Counted from the stretch's first letter, positions 1 through 5,144 are shown. The stretch is 5,259 nt of DNA from Avimonoglobus sp965151315 (GCA_965151315.1 CBCTZG010000124.1:1-5259); one strand, 5' to 3'. The notes: generated by a model from the letters alone, not told the origin. Translations and numbers: made by a program.

Positions 1-30
1 ATAAAATTTAAAAAATTTGCAAAAAAATAC

Positions 31-58
31 TTGACTTTTGTTAGCAGGTTTTTATATT
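31..58 (+). promoter_or_regulatory. Candidate upstream promoter (P1)
   Basis: TTGACT at 31-36 and TATATT at 53-58 are separated by 16 bp, a fair match to a sigma-A promoter in a very A+T-rich stretch. Its start would fall near 65, upstream of the structured leader. It is weaker than the promoter that overlaps it at 57-85, and in DNA this A+T-rich such matches arise by chance, so it may be unused. Confidence 0.35.
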
Positions 59-85
59 GATTTTTTTGGATTTATGTGGTATACT
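57..85 (+). promoter_or_regulatory. Sigma-A promoter with extended -10 (P2) for the structured leader
   Basis: TTGATT (57-62), a 17-bp spacer and TATACT (80-85) preceded by TGG (77-79) form a good extended -10 promoter. The expected start is about 91-93, which is the first base of the 20-bp closing stem of the leader RNA. That coincidence supports both the promoter and the RNA. Confidence 0.65.
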
Positions 86-90
86 ATATA

Positions 91-302
91 TGTCACATAA
101 AATCAAAATAAGAAATGTACTGTTTTATAGGGGGGTTCTATACCCTTTTTTGGCATATCGTTACGCTTGAATTTGGCAAAAATGCAAATTCCACAAGTAG
201 CGGTATGTAAATAAGTATATTTCGCCCTATTTTGATTTTGTGTGACAACAATCGGAGTTTGCATTTTTCGGTGTGCGACTTCGATAGTTGCACACCTTTT
301 TT
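91..302 (+). ncRNA. Structured 5' leader RNA, riboswitch/attenuator-like, unknown class
   Basis: Seen in the sequence: arms 91-110 and 228-247 are complementary over 20 bp, and the only mismatch is a U-G wobble. Inside are helices 112-121/214-223 (10 bp, one wobble), hairpin 126-130/138-142 with a G-rich loop (GGGGGTT), 154-164/197-207 (11 bp, two wobbles) and apical hairpin 169-175/185-191. The G5 loop could also pair with CCC at 225-227 as a pseudoknot. An intrinsic terminator (270-302) follows, and bases 240-259 can pair with 277-295 as an antiterminator. Promoter, folded domain, antiterminator, terminator and gene in this order are what a cis-acting leader looks like. Inference: it controls the ORFs at 387 and 464. 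I compared it from memory with TPP, SAM-I, FMN, cobalamin, lysine, glycine, c-di-GMP, preQ1, T-box and others and saw no match. A free-standing RNA (6S-like rod) is the main alternative. Confidence 0.6.
270..302 (+). terminator. Intrinsic terminator/attenuator in the leader
   Basis: An 11-bp stem (270-280 with 286-296, one G-U pair) with loop TCGAT is followed by six T residues (297-302). It stands between the leader promoter and the 387/464 ORFs, so transcription must read through it to reach them, unless there is a promoter at 303-380. I see only a poor -10 there (TATAAA at 328-333, with no -35). Confidence 0.8.
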
Positions 303-386
303 AATTTATGGGAAACAATAAGGGGGTTATAAATTTTCCGCAGAAAAAAGTGTGCGCTGAAAATATCAAAAAAGGAGCGAATGAAA

Positions 387-467
387 ATGCTGAACTGTGT
401 AAATTGCGGCAAAGGGTATATTTATAACGTACATACAATTTTAAAAGAAAAGAGGGTTGAAAAATGA
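387..467 (+). CDS. 26-aa CxxC mini-protein, translationally coupled to the exported protein
   Basis: A short ORF, unrecognised. From ATG 387 it reads MLNCVNCGKGYIYNVH and then a basic tail (ILKEKRVEK), with one Cys-x2-Cys pair followed by Gly, as in one half of a zinc ribbon. AAAGGAG at 371-377 lies 9 nt before ATG 387. The in-frame ATG at 381 would be only 3 nt away, so 387 is the better start (28 residues if 381 is used). The stop TGA (465-467) overlaps the next start as ATGA, a classic coupling arrangement, so the two would share one mRNA. It has no signal peptide or membrane segment. It may be a real small metal-binding protein, a leader peptide that tunes translation of the next gene, or chance. 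Its ribosome binding site is stronger than that of the downstream gene, which favours it being translated. Confidence 0.5.
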   Translation: MLNCVNCGKGYIYNVHTILKEKRVEK

Positions 468-1999
468 AAAAGTTCAGATTATATGCGGTTATAACGATTT
501 TTTTATGCCTATCAGCTTTAGTATCTATATCGGTAAGTGCAGAAACCCTTTTAGTAAAAAATATGTGGATTTTAAAAGAGAATTGTATTGTTGTGCTAAG
601 AGAAAATGGAGATTTGCTTCTTGGTAATTCAATAGATACCCAAACACCTAAACTATTAGCGCAGAATGTTAAGGAATTTAAAGGGATATATGAGCGTGAT
701 AGCTTTATAGGATTTGCTTTACATAATAATGGTGACATTACAAAAATATCTTGCCAACAATATGACACAGAAAAAGAAGAGTTAAAAAACGAAACAGTTA
801 ACGCCAATGCAGAAAAACTATATACTATTGGCGGTATGGCTTATCTAAATAAAAATCATGAATTAAAATTTTCATATTCTGATGGTGTAAATTATCCGTT
901 TGATGTTACATTGGATAAGATAAAAAAAGGATTTAACGCACGAACAACATTTGACCCAATTTATGCAATATCAACAGATGACGTACTGTATCAATATAAA
1001 ATTGATGGTTATAGTCAAAAAATAGAAAAAACAGAAATTATAACAAATGTAAAGGACTGTATGCTAAGCAACGGTGATTTAATTGTTTTAAGAAACAATA
1101 ATGACCTTTATTTTATTAAAGATACTAACAATACGCCTGAACGAATTGGTACAAATATTGAGAGTTTAGAAAAGGTTGATTTTTATAGTACATGGACTGA
1201 TAGTTATCCCATTGATTATGTCAATAAAGATGGAGAATATTTTTCTGGAACTGCAAACGATGTACCTATAAAATATATGGATAATGTAAAAAATGTTTAT
1301 ATAGTAGGTGACCACAGATATGTTCTTACCAAAGATAATATACTCTATTCTTTTGGTCCATACCATTGGGGAATAAATCCAGAGAAAAGTTCAACAACTA
1401 AGTATTTTGATGTGTCAAATGTATTTTTAACAGGTGATTCTTCTCTAAAATGGAAACAGGGAACTGATGGTGCATTATATAGAGATGATATGATATATTA
1501 TATGTCAGATGTTGCTGATGTTATAAAATATGAAAGGTCGAATAAGGATGATCTATATTTGTTCTTAAAACAAAATGGTGAACTTTGGGGTGCGTTTGGT
1601 GATACTCCTAATGCTCCATTTCTTACAGCATTTTGTCAAAAACGGACGATAGTTAAAATCAATTATAAAGAAATTGAATTAACCGCAAAAATACAAATGG
1701 TGAATGACCGCTCTATGTATCCATTTAGAGAGTGCCTTGAAAATATGGGGGCTACGGTTTTGTGGGACGCAGTTAATCAAATAGCAATAGGTGAATACAA
1801 CGGACTAACCGTTGAATTTCCTATTGGGAAAAATGAATACTATGTCAATGGTGTTCGTCATGAGATGGATACAACGTCATATATTGACGATAGTATCAAT
1901 AGGACATATATTCCTATCCGGTATGCGGCCGAGGGGTTGGGCTTTACGGTGGAATGGGTTGAGGGCGATTTAGAAAATACAATAAATATTCACAAATAA
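464..1999 (+). CDS. Exported protein: propeller-like repeats plus C-terminal stalk (copper amine oxidase N-terminal) domain
   Basis: 511 aa. A Sec signal peptide covers residues 1-26 (MKKFR basic start, hydrophobic core, likely cut after VSA), so the product is secreted or wall-associated. Residues about 27-390 carry recurring short units of the type 'x-L-x-x-N-G-D-L-x-x-x-G', for instance around 43-55 and 83-96 and later FLKQNGELWG. These resemble degenerate RCC1-like or beta-propeller blades. Residues about 393-511 match the family called copper amine oxidase N-terminal or stalk domain: MYPFRECLENMGATV, then YIPIRYAAEGLGFTVEW. In Firmicutes this domain is a non-catalytic surface module, often joined to adhesion or hydrolase parts. 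No catalytic motif is visible, and no copper chemistry is implied by the domain name. AGAGGG at 451-456 gives 7-nt spacing to the ATG, and the start overlaps the stop of the mini-ORF at 387. Expression is probably gated by the leader at 91-302. Ligand and role are unknown. Confidence 0.9.
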   Translation: MKKFRLYAVITIFLCLSALVSISVSAETLLVKNMWILKENCIVVLRENGDLLLGNSIDTQTPKLLAQNVKEFKGIYERDSFIGFALHNNGDITKISCQQYDTEKEELKNETVNANAEKLYTIGGMAYLNKNHELKFSYSDGVNYPFDVTLDKIKKGFNARTTFDPIYAISTDDVLYQYKIDGYSQKIEKTEIITNVKDCMLSNGDLIVLRNNNDLYFIKDTNNTPERIGTNIESLEKVDFYSTWTDSYPIDYVNKDGEYFSGTANDVPIKYMDNVKNVYIVGDHRYVLTKDNILYSFGPYHWGINPEKSSTTKYFDVSNVFLTGDSSLKWKQGTDGALYRDDMIYYMSDVADVIKYERSNKDDLYLFLKQNGELWGAFGDTPNAPFLTAFCQKRTIVKINYKEIELTAKIQMVNDRSMYPFRECLENMGATVLWDAVNQIAIGEYNGLTVEFPIGKNEYYVNGVRHEMDTTSYIDDSINRTYIPIRYAAEGLGFTVEWVEGDLENTINIHK

Positions 2000-2064
2000 C
2001 CTGTTCCAACGCCCTGTTACAAAGGTGTTCCACCCCAGAAAGAATACATAAAAATTTAGAGTTC

Positions 2065-2233
2065 CACCCTGCACACTCTCTAAACCGCTATATTATGCTG
2101 TTTCGCCGAAAGAGTGGGGTCACGGCTACGGCTGCGCCCTACCCGTGACCCCACTCTTTCAACGTGATAAATTTTATGTAAATTTATATCAGCATAAATA
2201 CAGTAGATTAGAGAGTGTGCAGGGTGTTTTTTT
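2065..2233 (+). terminator. Giant compound palindrome ending in T7; probable terminator of the 464 operon
   Basis: The outer arms 2065-2083 and 2208-2226 are a perfect 19-bp inverted repeat, and TTTTTTT follows directly (2227-2233). Nested inside are 2093-2100/2190-2197 (8 bp), 2108-2125/2143-2160 (18 bp, perfect) and a hairpin 2167-2174/2180-2187. It begins 65 bp after the stop codon at 1999, so read-through RNA would fold into one very long branched stem with a U tail and should terminate. The size is far beyond a normal terminator, so it may also be a mobile palindromic repeat (MITE- or REP-like) or a small-RNA unit. I see no clear target-site duplication at its ends. Confidence 0.6.
2108..2160. 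repeat. Perfect 18-bp G+C-rich inverted repeat inside the compound palindrome
   Basis: Arms 2108-2125 and 2143-2160 (GAAAGAGTGGGGTCACGG and its complement) surround a 17-nt loop. The element is much richer in G+C than the sequence around it, which suggests an inserted or selected module rather than background sequence. Confidence 0.7.
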
Positions 2234-2330
2234 ATTTTATGTAATGTAAGTATATAGAAGTAATAAGTATAAATATATTATATCAAACCCCTTTCCAAAA
2301 TTAAATTTTTAATTCGTTTAAGTGTCGGTA

Positions 2331-2369
2331 AGGTTTCCCCCTAATTCTTTCAGGGGGAAACCTATTTTT
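2331..2369 (+). terminator. Intrinsic terminator
   Basis: A perfect 12-bp stem (AGGTTTCCCCCT at 2331-2342 with 2352-2363), a 9-nt loop and a tail ATTTTT. It has no gene of its own just upstream, so it may be a second stop for the 464 operon or the end of an unannotated transcript from the 2234-2330 stretch. That stretch is A+T-rich and holds no ORF I can support. Confidence 0.8.
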
Positions 2370-2400
2370 GTTTAGTTTATAGAGTACGAGCAGGGAGAGG

Positions 2401-2442
2401 ATTTTTTTAGTAGGTAGAAAAAGTCTACCATACTAAAAAAAT
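2401..2442. repeat. Near-perfect long stem-loop with T7/A7 flanks
   Basis: 2401-2412 pairs with 2431-2442 (12 bp), and 2413-2418 with 2424-2429 (6 bp), with one bulged A (2430) and loop AAAAG. The T run sits on the 5' arm and the A run on the 3' arm, so this is not a standard terminator on either strand. Function unknown. Confidence 0.6.
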
Positions 2443-2484
2443 GTGCTGGCGCACGAAATAGGTAGGCGGCGCAAATTCGCCGCC
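2443..2484. repeat. Two short G+C-rich stem-loops
   Basis: GTGC/GCAC (2443-2446 with 2451-2454, loop TGGC) and GGCGGCG/CGCCGCC (2465-2471 with 2478-2484, loop CAAATT). The second is followed by CCTTATATTTTT, a weak and displaced U tract, so it could be a poor plus-strand terminator. With the stem-loop just before, it makes three hairpins within 84 bp. Confidence 0.45.
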
Positions 2485-2522
2485 CCTTATATTTTTAATC
2501 CAGTAAAATATAATTGTTAGCC

Positions 2523-2551
2523 TTGTTTAATTGATTTTAATGTGATATAAT
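2523..2551 (+). promoter_or_regulatory. Sigma-A promoter with consensus extended -10
   Basis: TTGTTT (2523-2528), a 17-bp spacer and TATAAT (2546-2551) preceded by TGA (2543-2545). The expected start is about 2558. It points into an interval with no clear protein gene that ends in a terminator at 2768-2807. Confidence 0.6.
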
Positions 2552-2557
2552 GCAAAA

Positions 2558-2807
2558 AGTAGGTTGAAATATTTTTGTACTACAAATTTACCTACATTTT
2601 TGAAAAAACGGCGAAAAACCGCGCTATTATGGGGCTTTCAGACCGCCATAATAGGAGGAGTGGGAATGATGTAGTGCATCTTAAAAATGGCTTAAAAGCG
2701 CTATTTCTAAAATTTTTGAGTACAAAATGGCAAGGTTTTAGCAACATTTGAATTATCTATAATAATGAAGAGCTAATCGATTTTTTGTAAATCGGTCAGC
2801 TCTTTTT
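2558..2807 (+). ncRNA. Candidate small RNA (about 250 nt) with own promoter and terminator
   Basis: The unit is bounded by an extended -10 promoter and an intrinsic terminator. The expected 5' end falls on a hairpin, GTAGGT/ACCTAC (2559-2564 with 2590-2595) with an inner TTTGT/ACAAA stem. A second hairpin follows, 2624-2632 with 2646-2654 (9 bp, CTATTATGG and its complement). An AGGAGG at 2653-2658 touches its 3' arm and sits 7 nt before ATG ATG TAG (2666-2674), a two-codon ORF. A 40-codon ORF (2629-2751, beginning MGLSDRHNRRSG) also fits in the unit and ends 17 nt before the terminator, but its ATG has no ribosome binding site and lies in the hairpin. I do not recognise the RNA. It may be a small regulatory RNA, the remnant of a leader whose gene was lost, or a tiny protein gene. 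Confidence 0.4.
2768..2807 (+). terminator. Intrinsic terminator of the 2558 unit
   Basis: 2768-2783 pairs with 2789-2804 over 16 positions with a single A-C mismatch and one U-G pair, the loop is TTTGT, and the run of T continues to 2807. It is a strong plus-strand terminator. Confidence 0.8.
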
Positions 2808-3048
2808 GCAATGTCGTTTTTTAGATTGTAAATAACATAGACTATTTGTTCTTAAAAGCATCTGTAAAAATACCGTTGATTTCTTGTGATGAAAGTTTTG
2901 GACAATAGTCAAAAAGCAGACACAGAAATGAGAGGGAAGATACAGTTTAGTCTTGCTCTGAGTACAGAAGTTCAGCCGGATTGGGGGTAAGGCTGAAAAA
3001 ACAGGTACGGAAGAAGATGCTGCGGCTCTAAATATCCACATGTAGGAA
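2808..3048. other. Gene-free stretch with a possible frame-broken ORF remnant
   Basis: No intact gene is supported here. From ATG 2889 the plus strand reads 33 codons (ending VQPDWG) to TAA at 2988-2990. Immediately before that stop is a run of five G (2983-2987). Removing one G would carry the frame on through KAEKTGTEEDAAALNIHM to TAG 3043-3045. The second half looks protein-like, but I do not recognise it and there is no clear ribosome binding site. An 81-codon minus-strand ORF over the same bases lacks a ribosome binding site and has an unlikely composition. The base composition begins to rise here toward that of the ATPase gene. Confidence 0.3.
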
Positions 3049-3084
3049 AAGAGACACAGGCCGGCTGTGTAACCTGTATCTCTT
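3049..3084 (-). terminator. Terminator of the metal ATPase gene, possibly bidirectional
   Basis: AAGAGA/TCTCTT (3049-3054 with 3079-3084) and ACAGG/CCTGT (3056-3060 with 3073-3077), with one C-A mismatch and a 12-nt loop. On the minus strand the stem runs straight into TTTT, 85 bp after the ATPase stop. On the plus strand the tail is GCGTTTT, weaker but usable. Confidence 0.6.
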
Positions 3085-3168
3085 GCGTTTTATCCCGTGT
3101 TTGTAAACATAATCATCCTGATTACCATTCACCTACCCGGTGCGTTTTAAGAATAACCAACGAGGACA

Positions 3169-5100
3169 TTATGTGCGAATATACATAGCCCGAATAGAAT
3201 TCAAAACGGCAAGCAAGGTTACGCCCACGTCTGCGAATATTGCCATCCACATCGTAGAGATGCCCAGCGCACCCAGAATCAAAACCAACACCTTGACGCC
3301 AATGGCAAAAAGGATATTTTGCCATACAATCCCCATGGTGCGTTTGGAGATTTTTAAAGCCAGGGGGATTTTCGCGGGATCATCCGCCATGATGACCATA
3401 TCCGCCGCTTCAATGGCAGAATCAGAACCCACGCCGCCCATAGCGATGCCCACGTCCGCATAGGCCAGCACCGGCGCATCGTTGATCCCATCCCCGGCAA
3501 AGGCTGTTTTGCCGTTTTTTTGCAAGGCCTCGATCTGTTTTACCTTATCCTGAGGCAGAAGCTCCGCAAAGACCTGATCTACACCTACCTCTTGGCCGAC
3601 CCGGCGGGCAATGGCTTCCACGTCGCCGGAGACCATGACGGTTTGCAGTCCCGCGGCCTTAAGCCGCCGGATTGTCTCCGCGCTTGTTTCCCGGATGGTG
3701 TCGGATACCACAGCGTAACCGGCATACTGGCCGTTCACGGCCATATGCACAATGCTGCCGGTCTCTGTCGCCGCCGGGGGCGTAATGCCGTTTTCTTCCA
3801 TTAGTTTCTGATTCCCGGCCAGGATTTTTTTGCCTGAAACTGTGGCTGTAATTCCTTTGCCGGCAATTTCTGTATAGTCAGCAATGGAATCCTCCCGGAT
3901 GGGCGCTTGGGCGGCGGCTGTCACAGCCCGGCCGATGGGGTGGGTAGAGTAAAATTCGGCATGGGCTAAAAGATCTAAAAATACAGGCTTTTCTCCTGTG
4001 CACCGGATCCCTGTAACAGTAAACTGGCCTTTTGTGATGGTGCCTGTTTTATCAAAGGCCACGGTTTTGATTTTGGTTAGTGCCTCAATGGTATTGCTGC
4101 CCTTCATCAGGATTCCCTTTTTGGATGCGCCGCCAATCCCCGCAAAGAAGCCCAGGGGCACAGAAACCACCAGCGCGCAGGGACAGGATACCACTAAAAA
4201 TACCATAGCCCGGTAAATCCAAGGGGCAAAAACAAAGCCGGTGAACAGCGGCGGAATGACGGCGATGCATGCCGCCAGCGCCACAACGACAGGCGTATAC
4301 CGTTTCGCAAAAACGGTGATGAACCGCTCAGAGCTGGACTTACGCTTTTGGGCGTTTTCCAGCAGTTCCATGATTTTTGAAACGCTGGAATCCTTGTAGG
4401 ATTTGGTAACACGGATCTTTAAAAGCCCGGCCGTATTGATGCTGCCGCTCAAGACCTCGTCGCCGGGGGAAGCCTTGCGGGGAACGGATTCCCCCGTCAG
4501 GGCCGCCGTATCCAGATAAGATTCCCCCTCGATCACCTCGCCGTCTAAGGGAATCTTCTCGCCGGCCGAAACCGTGATCATATTGCCGATAGCAACTGAT
4601 TCCGGAGAAACCTTGCGGACGCCATCCGTCGTGATTAAATTGGCAAAGTCCGGACGGATATCCATCAGATCCGCAATGGATTTTTTGGAACGGGAAACTG
4701 CCAGGCCGCTTAAAAATTCTCCAAATTGATAGAAAAGCATGACCGCTACGGCCTCTGGCATCTTCTGAATCACGATGGCGCCGATTGTGGCAATAGACAT
4801 CAAGAAATTTTCATCAAATACGAAGCCTTTCAAGAATTTTTTTGCGGCATGAAATAGAATGTCATAGCCTAAAATGATATACGCCGCGGCCATGAGCGCC
4901 AGCTCCGGCCAGCCGCCTAACACCATCCCCACGGCGAACAGCGCCCCGCCGGCGATCAGCCGGCCGATCAGCAGTCCGCTTTTGTCATGCGCATGGCTGT
5001 GGCCGTGATGCGCATCATGGGAACAGCAGGCGCAGACGTGTTCCGGCGTACAGCAAACATGCCCATCATGCTTATGTTCATGTTCGTGGTGAGTATGCAT
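3169..5100 (-). CDS. cadA: Zn/Cd/Pb-exporting P-type ATPase (PIB-2, CadA/ZntA-like)
   Basis: 643 aa, an inner-membrane pump that uses ATP to expel divalent soft metals from the cytoplasm. Visible motifs: actuator TGES (202-205), metal-site CPC (306-308) in TM6, phosphorylation DKTGT (D350), HP of the nucleotide domain (387-388), MVSGD (489-493) and GDGINDAP (536-543). K603 in TM7 and D624 in TM8, 21 residues apart, match the pair that marks ZntA-type Zn/Cd/Pb pumps, as against Cu pumps. About eight membrane segments are seen: roughly 43-62, 65-84, 97-112, 117-136, 268-290, 297-322, 588-610 and 612-634. The N-terminus has no HMA (GMTCxxC) domain. Residues 1-39 hold 14 His and 5 Cys instead. 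AGGAG at 5110-5114, 9 nt from ATG 5100, fixes the start. A promoter and an ArsR/SmtB-type operator lie just upstream. The gene is clearly G+C-richer than the left half, which suggests transfer. The cadA symbol is by family; true metal preference is not shown. Confidence 0.93.
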   Translation of the reverse strand: MHTHHEHEHKHDGHVCCTPEHVCACCSHDAHHGHSHAHDKSGLLIGRLIAGGALFAVGMVLGGWPELALMAAAYIILGYDILFHAAKKFLKGFVFDENFLMSIATIGAIVIQKMPEAVAVMLFYQFGEFLSGLAVSRSKKSIADLMDIRPDFANLITTDGVRKVSPESVAIGNMITVSAGEKIPLDGEVIEGESYLDTAALTGESVPRKASPGDEVLSGSINTAGLLKIRVTKSYKDSSVSKIMELLENAQKRKSSSERFITVFAKRYTPVVVALAACIAVIPPLFTGFVFAPWIYRAMVFLVVSCPCALVVSVPLGFFAGIGGASKKGILMKGSNTIEALTKIKTVAFDKTGTITKGQFTVTGIRCTGEKPVFLDLLAHAEFYSTHPIGRAVTAAAQAPIREDSIADYTEIAGKGITATVSGKKILAGNQKLMEENGITPPAATETGSIVHMAVNGQYAGYAVVSDTIRETSAETIRRLKAAGLQTVMVSGDVEAIARRVGQEVGVDQVFAELLPQDKVKQIEALQKNGKTAFAGDGINDAPVLAYADVGIAMGGVGSDSAIEAADMVIMADDPAKIPLALKISKRTMGIVWQNILFAIGVKVLVLILGALGISTMWMAIFADVGVTLLAVLNSIRAMYIRT

Positions 5101-5117
5101 AATCCATCGCTCCTTTG

Positions 5118-5143
5118 AATAATTGAATAATTGTTCATATATT
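5118..5143 (-). promoter_or_regulatory. ArsR/SmtB-family (CadC/ZiaR-like) operator
   Basis: A 12-2-12 imperfect palindrome centred on 5130-5131, with 9 of 12 positions matching between arms. Its core on the minus strand is TGAACA-AT-TATTCA (5137-5124), and a further TGAAT half-site (plus strand) lies at 5116-5120. This is the layout of SmtB/CadC/ZiaR operators. It spans the predicted start of transcription, ideal for repression that metal binding relieves. The ArsR-type regulator gene is not in the window. Confidence 0.75.
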
Positions 5144-5144
5144 C

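Noticed and set aside
120..160. preQ1-I-like motif around the GGTTCTA segment
   Set aside because: The short GGTTCTA match lacks the following A-rich pseudoknot tail that defines preQ1-I aptamers.
91..247. 6S RNA
   Set aside because: The closed rod is 6S-like, but the inner loop is very asymmetric with an extra hairpin on one strand, the rod is shorter than usual, and the antiterminator/terminator pairing fits cis-regulation better. Not excluded without a covariance-model scan.
227..807. Minus-strand ORFs of 61 and 168 codons over the leader and the start of the 464 gene
   Set aside because: They are antisense to the leader structure and the signal-peptide gene, have F/I/S-rich composition expected of A+T-rich antisense frames, and lack ribosome binding sites.
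2065..2520. CRISPR array or retron ncRNA
   Set aside because: Repeats are inverted rather than regularly spaced direct repeats, and there is no reverse transcriptase or cas gene in the window.
2629..2751. 40-codon plus-strand ORF (MGLSDRHNRRSG...) as a firm CDS
   Set aside because: No ribosome binding site before ATG 2629, the start lies in a 9-bp hairpin, and I cannot name a family. Kept only as an alternative within the 2558 unit.
2796..3041. 81-codon minus-strand ORF downstream of the ATPase
   Set aside because: It has no ribosome binding site, a low-complexity Ser/Leu/Lys composition, runs across the terminator at 2768-2807, and is cut off from the ATPase transcript by the hairpin at 3049-3084.
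3140..4412. Several plus- and minus-strand ORFs inside the ATPase gene
   Set aside because: Shadows in other frames of a full-length ATPase whose every motif is intact.
5078..5107. Upstream out-of-frame ATG (5107) giving a 9-codon ORF overlapping the ATPase start
   Set aside because: It is only 2 nt from the AGGAG, too close for efficient initiation, and the in-phase ATG at 5100 has ideal spacing.
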